From Streptomyces hygroscopicus (GTDB lineage Bacteria; Actinomycetota; Actinomycetes; Streptomycetales; Streptomycetaceae), in NCBI RefSeq assembly GCF_026168105.1, contig NZ_LBMW01000031.1, positions 34,953 to 98,952 of the forward strand: a DNA stretch of 64,000 nucleotides. Reading direction: 5' to 3'. The notes below the pieces were generated by a model. That model was not told the origin of the DNA. It ran no database searches and saw only the letters and a list, made by a program, of their open reading frames with translations. The first letter of the stretch is position 1. Each line of letters opens with the position of its first letter. Made by a program: the position numbers and the translations under genes. Below, piece after piece: positions 9,021 to 17,055 of this stretch.

Positions 9021-10367
9021 TCACTTCTTTACACGAACAGTCTTTGTGGACCGTGTCTCGAGGGTCATCTCGTCGGCCTCCGCGACCTTCGCCTTCAGTC
9101 GCACAGTACCTGTCGCGGCGTCGACCACGTCCACCACCTTCGCAAGCAGTTTCGCAGTATCCGCGTTCCCCGAGGCGCCGGCGAGCTGAACGGCCCGCCC
9201 CAGCCTGGCCGTTGCGCCATCGAAATCGCCCGCTTTGCGGAGATCCAGCCCCTGCTGGATGGCTTGCGCCAGTTCGGCTTGTCCGGTGTAGTGCGCGACT
9301 TGGGGGTTGATGGAGGTGGACGCCGCCATGTCGTCGGTCCACACCGCCCGTACGAGGCCCTGGGCGCCGAGGTTCTCGGCGCTGCCGTCGCCCCGCGGGA
9401 CCACCAGGGAGACGCGGGCGGCGAGCATCTCCTGGCCGACATTCGCGGCCGGGACCCGGACGCATACGTGGTAGTCGCGGGACTCGTCGCCCCAGGAGCC
9501 GGTGGGGTAGTCCCCGGCGCGCGGGCCGGCCTCGACTCGGCGGCCGGTCAGCTCCTCGACCGTGGGCGCCACCTGCTTGACGAACTTGATCTCCGTGCCG
9601 ACGGGCGTCCACAGCCGTAGCGAGACGTCCGCGACCTCCTTGCCCATGGCCGTCTCCATCATCTGTGTGAAGTCGGCGGCGAGGGCGGCCGGGTCGGCGA
9701 CGATGTCGGCGGTGCCGAGCAGCGCGGTGGCGATGCCCGTGACCTCCTTGACCTCCCAGTCGGTTCCCACTCCACGCGCGTCACACGTGAACCGGCCGGC
9801 ACAGGTATCCAGGGTGGCCTTCAGGTCCTCGGGCGACTCGTGTTCGTTGCGGCCGTCGGTGAGCAGGATGCCGTGCCGTATGGAGACGTCGGCCGAGGAC
9901 AGCAGCCGGTCCGCGAGCCGCAGCCAGGTGCCGATGGCCGTGCCGCCGCCCGCGCTCAGTTTGCGCAGCGCCTGCTTGGCCTGGTCGCGAGTGGTCGCGT
10001 CGGCCACGGCGAGCCGCCCGGTGCCCGGGTAGACCTCCTTGGCCACATGGGTGCCGCCGATCACCGCGAAGTGGACGCCGTCGCGCAGGGTGTCGATGGC
10101 CGCGGCTGTCGCCTCCCGGGCGTTGCGCATCTTGGTGGCCGGGTAGTCCATCGATCCCGAGCAGTCGACCATGATCGCCACAGCCGCGCTCGGGCCCTGC
10201 CCGGGCGAGTAGAGGTGGGGCGCCGCGACCGCGTTTCCGATCGTGCCGCCGCCGGTCGCCGACACCGTGACGATGGCGTTGACCTCCCGGCCGCCCTCCG
10301 GCAGGTACTCGTTCTGGTAGACGTCCACCGAGAACTGCGGCACGTTCGGCTTCGAGAAATTGGCCAT
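9021..10367 (-). CDS. vWA-domain protein (TerY-like)
   Basis: A 448-residue cytosolic protein. The von Willebrand factor A domain occupies about 30-240. A complete MIDAS metal site is visible: DCSGS at residues 68-72, a Thr in 'GGGTAIGTWL' near 143, and Asp in 'ILLTDGRNEH' near 170. The C-terminal half is mainly beta then helical ('YTGQAELAQAIQQGLDLRKA', a TPR-like segment) and ends in a basic tail. No transmembrane segment. TerY-type vWA proteins work with PP2C phosphatases and kinases in stress or metal-responsive complexes, and here the PP2C and PknG-like kinase genes lie directly upstream on the same strand. It starts at ATG 10367. Confidence 0.9.
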   Translation of the reverse strand: MANFSKPNVPQFSVDVYQNEYLPEGGREVNAIVTVSATGGGTIGNAVAAPHLYSPGQGPSAAVAIMVDCSGSMDYPATKMRNAREATAAAIDTLRDGVHFAVIGGTHVAKEVYPGTGRLAVADATTRDQAKQALRKLSAGGGTAIGTWLRLADRLLSSADVSIRHGILLTDGRNEHESPEDLKATLDTCAGRFTCDARGVGTDWEVKEVTGIATALLGTADIVADPAALAADFTQMMETAMGKEVADVSLRLWTPVGTEIKFVKQVAPTVEELTGRRVEAGPRAGDYPTGSWGDESRDYHVCVRVPAANVGQEMLAARVSLVVPRGDGSAENLGAQGLVRAVWTDDMAASTSINPQVAHYTGQAELAQAIQQGLDLRKAGDFDGATARLGRAVQLAGASGNADTAKLLAKVVDVVDAATGTVRLKAKVAEADEMTLETRSTKTVRVKK

Positions 10368-10485
10368 ACCTGCTCTGATCCCCCTCGAGTACCCCAGTGG
10401 TGTGGGGCGATGACTGGTTACGGACCGGTCCCCTCCGGTCCTTGGTCCGGCCTGGGCCGGCCACGGGCGTGCCCGTGGACATGCC

Positions 10486-11955
10486 TCAGGCGGATCCTGC
10501 CCCCTGGGGAGTGGCCGGGAACGGGAGGACCGCCACTGTTACGTTGTCGTGGCCCCCGCCGTCCAGTGCATGGCCGACCAGCACCCGGGCGGCGTGCAGC
10601 GGCCGCTGTCCGGCGTCGGACGGCACTACCTCGGCCATCTCCTCGGCGGCCTCGGCGTAGTTCCACAGTCCGTCCGTGCACACCACCACCACACCCGGCC
10701 GGTCCGGCTTGAAGGCAGCGGTGTGCGGCTCCAGTTCGTACGCGTCGGCGCCGAGCCAGCCCGTGATCGCGTGGGCGCGCTCGTCGGCGTACGCCTCGGC
10801 CTCGCTCATCAGGCCCGCCGCGACCATCTGCGCGGCCCACGAGTCGTCCTCGGTGAGCCGGACCGGGGGAGCGCCGCGGTCCACCGGGACCCAGTAGACG
10901 CGGCTGTCGCCGACCCAGCCGACGACGAGCAGGCCGGAGGTGACCACGGCGCCGACGAGGGTGCAGGCGGGCGCGTTCTGGTGCGGGGCGTGCTCCTGGG
11001 CCGTCTCCGGCTCCGTGGCCAGCGCGTTGACGGCGTGCGAGGCGGCGACGACCGCCTCGTGCATGGCCTGCTGGGGGTGGGTGCCACGGGGCAGTGCCTC
11101 CAGCAAGGCCTCGTTCGCGGTCCGGGCGGCGGCGAGGGAGGCGTCGTCGGGGCGGGTCGCCGAGGAGACACCGTCGCACACGATCGCGACGACGGCGGGC
11201 GACCCGTCGGGCAGCGCCGTCCGGGAGACCGCGAAGGCGTCCTCGTTGCGGTGGTGGCGCAGACCCCGGTCGCTGACCGCGGCGACCGTGCCCAACTCCT
11301 GCTCCATGTGGTCGCGTTCGCGCGGCTGGGCATGGCCGCAGTTCTCGCAGTACCCGTCGGTGTCCACGTTGCCCGCGCGGCAGGCCACACAGACCTTCGC
11401 CTCGGTGACGGGCGCCGCCGGGGTGGCGGTGCGCGGGTCGACGGGCTGGGACGGGGGTCCCCCCTGCTCATGGGGGTCTCGCCGCTCGAGCGACGTCGGG
11501 AGCGAGGTAGGGGTCGAGGGTTTGGGGGACGCCAGGTGGTAGTCGTCGGGCTCGGCCGGACGGTCGAACCGTACGCCCTTGGAGGCGCTCTGGACGGCGT
11601 GTGTGCCCGGCGCGGCGGGTGTGTCCGGAACAGCGGGTGCAACAGCGGGTGCGCCGGGCGTGGTGGGCAGTTCGGAGCCGCCGGAGTCCGTACCCGGGAG
11701 GTCGGTCGGCAGATGCGTCGCGCCGGGCGCACCCGGCCCGCCCGGCGCGGGAGGGGCCGGCCAGTTCACCGGGTCCGCCTCCGAACGGGGGTGCGGCGTG
11801 GTGCCGTTCATGGTCAGCGTCGGGGTGTCCGACGGTGGGGCGGGCACCGCCGAGAGGTCGTACCCGCAGGCGCCGCAGAAGCGATCGCCCGACTCGAGGG
11901 GCTCCTCACAACTGGGGCACCTCGAAAGCGCCGTCGGCTGGGACATCTGGGACAT
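10486..11955 (-). CDS. PP2C-type Ser/Thr phosphatase with double zinc ribbon
   Basis: A 489-residue protein. The N-terminal Cys4 ribbon 'CPSCEEPLESGDRFCGACG' (13-31) is followed by a Pro/Ala-rich linker, then a second ribbon CVACRAGNVDTDGYCENC (about 187-204). The C-terminal PP2C domain (about 220-480) shows all metal-binding motifs: 'RHHRNEDAFAV', 'IVCDGVSSA', 'GWVGDSRVYWV', CTDGLWNY and 'GGHDNVTVAVL'. It should reverse phosphorylation by the neighbouring PknG-like kinase. A dispersed palindromic element lies in frame in the linker (11457-11530). ATG 11955 is used; a second ATG three codons in is possible. The gene starts 3 bases after the pknG stop, so coupling is likely. Confidence 0.92.
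   Translation of the reverse strand: MSQMSQPTALSRCPSCEEPLESGDRFCGACGYDLSAVPAPPSDTPTLTMNGTTPHPRSEADPVNWPAPPAPGGPGAPGATHLPTDLPGTDSGGSELPTTPGAPAVAPAVPDTPAAPGTHAVQSASKGVRFDRPAEPDDYHLASPKPSTPTSLPTSLERRDPHEQGGPPSQPVDPRTATPAAPVTEAKVCVACRAGNVDTDGYCENCGHAQPRERDHMEQELGTVAAVSDRGLRHHRNEDAFAVSRTALPDGSPAVVAIVCDGVSSATRPDDASLAAARTANEALLEALPRGTHPQQAMHEAVVAASHAVNALATEPETAQEHAPHQNAPACTLVGAVVTSGLLVVGWVGDSRVYWVPVDRGAPPVRLTEDDSWAAQMVAAGLMSEAEAYADERAHAITGWLGADAYELEPHTAAFKPDRPGVVVVCTDGLWNYAEAAEEMAEVVPSDAGQRPLHAARVLVGHALDGGGHDNVTVAVLPFPATPQGAGSA
11457..11530. repeat. Dispersed palindromic element inside the PP2C gene
   Basis: The segment begins GTCCCCCCTGCTCATGGGGG, continues through CGCTCGAGCGACGTCGGGAG and ends GTTTGGGGGAC. 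It shares its core (CTCGAGC, CCCCCTGCT, TGGGGGA) with elements at 25139-25178 and 53689-53731. It is read in frame, encoding linker residues around LERRDPHEQGGPPS between the two zinc ribbons. Confidence 0.6.
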
Positions 11956-11958
11956 CGA

Positions 11959-14631
11959 TCACACCCACGTCCGGGGGCGGTAACGGTTGGCACGTTCCAC
12001 CAGGTCGATCCTCTCCTCGCCGCCCTGGGCGAGCCTGGCCAGCGTCCGGTACGAGCGCTCCAGGCCGAAACGCAGGCCGCGCTCGTCCAGGTCGCTGCCG
12101 AGCAGCGCCCGTCCGTTGCCACCGGGCGGCGCGGAGCCCTGACTCCCGGAGAGTACCCAGTCCAGGGCGCAGCCGAGGACCTCTGTGGACAACTGCTCGC
12201 GCCGCACGGCGTCCAGGCCGTACGCCTCCAGCGCCTGGACCTGCCCCGCGGCGGCCACGAGGTCGTCCAGGAAGTCCGGGTCGGGTCCCCGGCCCGCCCG
12301 CTGACGCAGCCGCGCCCGTACGGCGGCCACGCGGGCGGCGGTGTAGTGGATGGACGCCTCCGGCACGGACTCCAGGGTGCGTACGGCGCCACGGCGGTCG
12401 CCGGAGGCGAGCTGGACGCGGGCCAGGCCGAACGCCGAGCTGACATAGCTGGGGTCGGTGGTCCATACGAGGCCGTAGTACTCGGCCGCGTTGTCGAGCT
12501 GGCCGAGGACCTCCGCGCACAGGCCGAGGGCCAGCTTGGGCGCGGGTTCACCGGGGAACGCGTCGTAGACCGCGTCGAAGGAGAGCGCGGCGGCCTCGTG
12601 GTCGCCGGTGACGAGCGCGGTGACACCGCGGTACCAGACGACCCGCCAGTCGTCGGGGTGGTCCGCCTCCAGGGCAGCGAGGGCCCGCCCCGCGGAGCCC
12701 GTCTCGCCCATCTCCAGCCGGGCCCGCAGCTCGCGCAGGCGCAGCTCCGGGGAGCCCGTCGGGGCGGCGTGCAGTGCCGTGATCAGCTCGGCCGGTGCGG
12801 CCGCCAGGAGACCGGCCAGGAAACCGGCGTTCGGGTCGCCGGGGTCGACGCGGGGGACCGGCAGGGCGAGGGCGGCGGCAGGGGTGCTGACCGGCTTGAC
12901 GACGGCCGCCGTTCCGAGCGCGCCGCCCACTTGGCCTCCGGCACCCGCCGCACCCACGCCACCCAGGGCCCTCGCTCCCGAGCCGCCCGGCATTCCCGCT
13001 GACACGGGGCCGGCCGTCGACGGATACGCGTAACCACCGGCCGCGGAGGGCACGTTGGCAGCTCCTGGGCCGGACCCGAAGCCCGCGCCCGAGGTGCCCG
13101 GCGTCGCGAGGGGCGCGCCCTCGGCGGCCCGGTTGCGGCGCCGCGACGACACCACCCTCGCCCCCAGCCGCGACACGTCCCCGTCCAGCTGCGTGAACAA
13201 CTCGGAGTCCGTCACCTTGAGTTCGGGCCCGAACAAGGTCGACAGCGCGGGCCGCGGCCGGCCGCTCTGGAGGGCGACGACCTCTCGCAGGACGCCCGTC
13301 AGCTGTTCCGCCATCTCCTGCGCGGAGGCGAACCGGCGGGCCGGGTCCGGGTCGGTGGCGCGGACCAGCAGGCGGTAGAACGACTCGTACCGGCGGAAGA
13401 CCTCGACGGTGTCCGGGTCGGGCAGGGAATCCGCGTAGACGTTCGTGTAGCCCTGGAAGTCGAAGGTCAGCACCGCGAGGGTGCGCGCGACCGTGTACAG
13501 GTCGCTCGCCACCGACGGCCCGACCTCGGCGACCTCCGGCGCCTGGTAGCCCACCGTGCCGTAGATGGCCGACTCGTCGTCGTCCATCCTGCGCACCGCG
13601 CCCATGTCGATCAGCTTGAGCTGGTCCTCGGTCTGGATCGCGTTGTCGACCTTGAAGTCGCAGTACAGCAGATTGCGGCTGTGCAGATGCCCCAGGGCCT
13701 CGAGCGCCTCGATGCCGTACGCGCACGCCTGCTCCACGGGCAGCGGATCCCGCCTGCCGTCCGGGGTGCGGCGGGAGTTGGCGATCTCCTTGAGTGACTT
13801 GCCGCCGACGTACTCCATGACGATGTAGCCGTCGAGTGAGCCGGTGCGCTGGTCGAGGTGCTCCACGAAGTTGTAGATGCGCACGATGTTGGAGTGCTCG
13901 ATCTCCGCGAGGAAGCGCCGCTCGGAGATCGCCGCGGCCATCGCGTCCTGGTCGCCGGTGTCCAGCAGGCCCTTGAGGACCACCCACCGGTCGGAGACCG
14001 CGCGGTCCACGGCCAGGTAGATCCAGCCGAGTCCGCCGTGCGCGAGGCAGCCCACGACCTCGTACTGGCCGTGCACGATGTCCCCGGAGTGCAGCTTGGG
14101 CACGAACGAGTACGGGTGGCCGCACTTCGTGCAGAACCCCTCGGTGCGCCCCGGCCGGTCGCCGCGCGCACGGCCCACCGGAACCCCGCAGTCGGCGCGC
14201 GAGCAGAACCGCTTGCGCTCGGGCACCTCCGGGTTCGCGAGGACCATCGCGCGTGGGTCCGGCCGCGGTACGTCCGGGACCTGCACCAGGCCGAGGCCCA
14301 GCCGACTGCGCCCGGAGCTTCCGGACGCCGCGCCGGAGCTGCGCACGGACACCGAGCGGCTGGTGGACCGGCCGGACAGCCGGCCGGACACCGATCGCCG
14401 GGACTGGGAGGACCGTGACGACGTACGGGAACTGGGGCGCGAGCTGCCGCTTCCCGAACCCCCGGAGCCCTTGCCGCCCGCGGTGATGCCCGTGGGCGGC
14501 GAGCCGACCGCCCCCGTCGCCGACACGACCGGCGCGAGCCCGCACGTGTCGCAGTACAGCTCGCCGCCGCCCACGTCCTCGTACGACCCCTCGCAGCCGG
14601 GCCGCTGGCACTTCTGCCCCGTCTGGCTCAT
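11959..14631 (-). CDS. pknG: PknG-like Ser/Thr protein kinase (zinc ribbons, kinase, TPR)
   Basis: An 890-residue soluble kinase with PknG architecture. Two Cys4 metal sites precede the kinase: 'CQRPGCEGSYEDVGGG' with CDTCG (8-31), and FCSRADCG with 'EGFCTKCGHP' (about 138-170). The kinase domain (about 188-450) has 'GCLAHGGLGWIYLAVD', an active-site 'LLYCDFKVDNAI' (YCD in place of HRD) and 'LIDMGAVRR' (DMG in place of DFG), the variants expected for PknG. The C-terminal 300 residues are helical repeats with TPR-like 'DDWRVVWYRGVTAL'. A Ser-rich segment (50-100) may be autophosphorylated. PknG controls glutamate metabolism in response to amino acids relayed by GlnH/GlnX, whose genes lie just upstream. 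ATG 14631 overlaps the previous stop (ATGA). Confidence 0.93.
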   Translation of the reverse strand: MSQTGQKCQRPGCEGSYEDVGGGELYCDTCGLAPVVSATGAVGSPPTGITAGGKGSGGSGSGSSRPSSRTSSRSSQSRRSVSGRLSGRSTSRSVSVRSSGAASGSSGRSRLGLGLVQVPDVPRPDPRAMVLANPEVPERKRFCSRADCGVPVGRARGDRPGRTEGFCTKCGHPYSFVPKLHSGDIVHGQYEVVGCLAHGGLGWIYLAVDRAVSDRWVVLKGLLDTGDQDAMAAAISERRFLAEIEHSNIVRIYNFVEHLDQRTGSLDGYIVMEYVGGKSLKEIANSRRTPDGRRDPLPVEQACAYGIEALEALGHLHSRNLLYCDFKVDNAIQTEDQLKLIDMGAVRRMDDDESAIYGTVGYQAPEVAEVGPSVASDLYTVARTLAVLTFDFQGYTNVYADSLPDPDTVEVFRRYESFYRLLVRATDPDPARRFASAQEMAEQLTGVLREVVALQSGRPRPALSTLFGPELKVTDSELFTQLDGDVSRLGARVVSSRRRNRAAEGAPLATPGTSGAGFGSGPGAANVPSAAGGYAYPSTAGPVSAGMPGGSGARALGGVGAAGAGGQVGGALGTAAVVKPVSTPAAALALPVPRVDPGDPNAGFLAGLLAAAPAELITALHAAPTGSPELRLRELRARLEMGETGSAGRALAALEADHPDDWRVVWYRGVTALVTGDHEAAALSFDAVYDAFPGEPAPKLALGLCAEVLGQLDNAAEYYGLVWTTDPSYVSSAFGLARVQLASGDRRGAVRTLESVPEASIHYTAARVAAVRARLRQRAGRGPDPDFLDDLVAAAGQVQALEAYGLDAVRREQLSTEVLGCALDWVLSGSQGSAPPGGNGRALLGSDLDERGLRFGLERSYRTLARLAQGGEERIDLVERANRYRPRTWV

Positions 14632-15950
14632 GCTTCCCCCCTCCGGTCGGCCGGCGCGCCCCGGCCGGGTACGCGTGGGCCGAGCAACTCCGCGGCCGCC
14701 TGCTGATAGCGCAGCACCGCCTGCTCGGCGACCCGCAGGTCGCAGGGCGCGCTCCACAGCATGCGCCGGGCCGCGTCGTACCGCTCGATCAGCACCGGGT
14801 CCTCCGCCAGTCCGTGCCGGGCCACCTTCGCCTTGTACGCATCGAGGCGGCCGCGCAGCTCGGCGCGGACCGCAAGGGGCGCGGTGACCGCGGTCAACGA
14901 CTCGCGGGCACGCAGCAGTTCGTCCTCGGCCTTCTGCTCCAGGGACTCCAGAAGTGGTGAAAGACGGTGCCACTGGGCGTGTCTGCGGTACTCGGCGGCC
15001 GTCGCCAGCTGCTCCTGCAGCGCGGTCGGCGGACCGCTGACCGCGGGCACCTCCGAGGCGGCGATCTTCGCGAGGACCTCCCCGCGTGCGCTGCGGGCCT
15101 CCGCCAGTGTGCGGTCCGCGCGGCTGAGCAGGTCGCGCAGCTTGACGATCCGCGTCTCCGCGTCCTGACGGACCGTCAGAACAGCGTCGATCTCCCGGCG
15201 CACGTCCTCCAGGGCGCGCGCCTCACGGTCGTACGTCGTCATGTCCGGACGTCCGCCGCCGGGTGCCGAACTCCCCTGCGCCGGAACCCAGTACGCCAGC
15301 GGGTCGGAGATCACCTGTTCGCGCAGCTTCGTCAGCGTGCGCGTGATGCGCTCCAGGTCGTCGCCGGCCGGGTGCTCGCCGGGGCGCACGCCCACGGAGT
15401 GCGCCAGCTGACGGGTGCGCTGCAACTCCGCGGCCAGTAAATCGATCCGGGCGGGCAGCGCCGACCACACGGCGTCGGCGGCGACGACCATGTCGAGCGA
15501 GGAGGCGTACAACTCGTTCATCCGCTCCACGAGCTGCGCCAGGGTGAACTGCTCGCTGAGCCTGCCGGTGCCGGTGAGCGTCGGCGCGTTCGCCGTCGCC
15601 GTGGCACCGCCCGCGACGGTGACGCTCGCGCCGCGCAGCAACTCGGTCAGCTCCACCAGGTCGTCGCGGCTGGACCAGCGCCGACGGGCGCGGATCTCGC
15701 GTGCGGTGCGCAGGGCGTCCGTGTAGGTGTCGAAGTACGTCCACAGCAGGGTGATCGACGCCTCCGTCGAAGTCCAGCGCTCCTTGGTGACGCCCGTCAA
15801 CTCGGCGCCTTCGAGGAGTCTGCGGCCCGCGTGGTCCTGCAGGGCGAGCAGCGAGGTCTCTATGGCCTCGTGCTCCGCGCCGAGCCGCGCCAGCGCACGG
15901 TCCACCTCGTCCCGGTCCAGTACCGGCCCGGTGGGTCCCGTGACGCCCAT
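14628..15950 (-). CDS. Coiled-coil protein of the pknG cluster
   Basis: A 440-residue Ala/Arg/Glu-rich, almost entirely helical protein, with no membrane segment, signal or Cys. Long heptad-like stretches ('LAELQRTRQLAH'-type near 170; 'RREIDAVLTVRQDAETRIV' near 250; 'LEQKAEDELLRARESL' near 340) point to a coiled-coil scaffold. It overlaps pknG by four bases (ATGA) and follows the glnH-like gene, so it belongs to the same transcript. It may link the membrane sensor GlnX to the soluble kinase, which is inference only; no family was recognised. Confidence 0.82.
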   Translation of the reverse strand: MGVTGPTGPVLDRDEVDRALARLGAEHEAIETSLLALQDHAGRRLLEGAELTGVTKERWTSTEASITLLWTYFDTYTDALRTAREIRARRRWSSRDDLVELTELLRGASVTVAGGATATANAPTLTGTGRLSEQFTLAQLVERMNELYASSLDMVVAADAVWSALPARIDLLAAELQRTRQLAHSVGVRPGEHPAGDDLERITRTLTKLREQVISDPLAYWVPAQGSSAPGGGRPDMTTYDREARALEDVRREIDAVLTVRQDAETRIVKLRDLLSRADRTLAEARSARGEVLAKIAASEVPAVSGPPTALQEQLATAAEYRRHAQWHRLSPLLESLEQKAEDELLRARESLTAVTAPLAVRAELRGRLDAYKAKVARHGLAEDPVLIERYDAARRMLWSAPCDLRVAEQAVLRYQQAAAELLGPRVPGRGAPADRRGEA

Positions 15951-16036
15951 CGATCACCTCTCGCTCTCGTCGTGCCCTGTGCCCGTGTTCGGTGCGCCGG
16001 GGTAACTCTCCAGTGGTATCAGGTCGGTTGCCTCCG

Positions 16037-17041
16037 TCAGGCGGACGGCGGACGTGACGACGCCGAGTCCGCGCCCAGCGTCTGGGCCAGCCACTTGGTG
16101 TAGGAGGTCTGCCAGCCGCCCTTGCGGTAGTCCACGAGCACCTGGTTGACCCGGCGCACCAGATCCTGGGCCTGCTTGTTCATCGCCACCCCGTAGTACT
16201 CGGTCGTGAAGGGCTTCCCCTTGAGTTCGACGGTCGGGTCCTGGGCGGCCTGGCTCGCCGCGAGCGCGCCGTCGGTGACGACGGCGTCGACCTCGCCGAG
16301 TTGCAGTTTCACCAGACAGTCGAGCTGGTTGGGGACCGTGGTGGAGATGTCTGCGGACGCGGCGAGCCGGCCGGTCTTCCGGTCCAGCGTCAGCTCGGTG
16401 TTCGCCGTCGAACCCTCTGCCGTGCAGATCCTCTTGCCGGCGAGCGACCTGTCATAGCCGGTGATACCGGACGACTTGGGTGCCAGGACCTGCTGACCGG
16501 TCGTGAAGTACGGGTCGGAGAAGGCGACGTCCTTCAGCCGGTCACACGTGATCGTCATGGTGCGCACCACCATGTCCACCTGCCCGCTCCGGATGGCCGG
16601 GATGCGCTGGTTGGTGGGAATCGCGTGGAAGCGGACCGCGTTCGGGTCCTTGAGGATCTGCCGGGCGATCTCGTGGGCGAGGTCGATGTCGAAGCCCTCC
16701 AGGTCGCTGCCCGGGGTGTTGGGGTCGCGGTAGCCCCAGCGGTAGCTGTTCTGGTCGACGCCCACCGACAGATAGCCGCGCTTCTTGATGGCCGAGACCG
16801 CCGGGCCGCTCTCGTCGCCCGACGCGGGCGGGCTCTGCCGCTCCGGGTGACCGTCACAGGCGTCCGCCTTCGCCTGCGTGGCCTCTGCGATCCCCGGGCC
16901 GACGGCGCCCGGGGAGCCGTCGCCGCGCGTGTGGGACAGCGGCAGGAGCAACGCGAAGACGGCCGTGAGGACGCACGCGACCAGCATCGCGCCCACACCG
17001 CCCCAGCCCTTCAGGCTGGCCCTCAGGCGCCGTGCGATCAT
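16037..17041 (-). CDS. glnH: GlnH-like amino-acid binding protein, membrane anchored
   Basis: A 334-residue type 3 solute-binding protein. A hydrophobic segment at 15-35 follows basic residues; LVAC at 20-23 could be a lipobox, but the continuing hydrophobic stretch suits an uncleaved anchor equally well. The mature part has the family signature 'YLSVGVDQNSYRWGYRD', 'GFDIDLAHEIARQI' and 'VDMVVRTMTITCDRL', then 'VAFSDPYFTTGQQVLAP', as in Asp/Glu/Gln binders. There are no permease or ATPase genes here, which fits a sensory rather than transport role with GlnX and PknG. ATG 17041 with GGGGGAG six bases upstream is preferred; a GTG at 17059 overlapping the glnX stop (GTGA) is the alternative. Confidence 0.88.
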   Translation of the reverse strand: MIARRLRASLKGWGGVGAMLVACVLTAVFALLLPLSHTRGDGSPGAVGPGIAEATQAKADACDGHPERQSPPASGDESGPAVSAIKKRGYLSVGVDQNSYRWGYRDPNTPGSDLEGFDIDLAHEIARQILKDPNAVRFHAIPTNQRIPAIRSGQVDMVVRTMTITCDRLKDVAFSDPYFTTGQQVLAPKSSGITGYDRSLAGKRICTAEGSTANTELTLDRKTGRLAASADISTTVPNQLDCLVKLQLGEVDAVVTDGALAASQAAQDPTVELKGKPFTTEYYGVAMNKQAQDLVRRVNQVLVDYRKGGWQTSYTKWLAQTLGADSASSRPPSA

Positions 17042-17055
17042 CGCCGCTCCCCCTC

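Noticed and set aside
11959..14973. Longer N-terminus for the PknG-like kinase
   Set aside because: The extra 114 residues are antisense-like, overlap the coiled-coil gene in another frame, and ATG 14631 overlaps the upstream stop as is usual in this operon.
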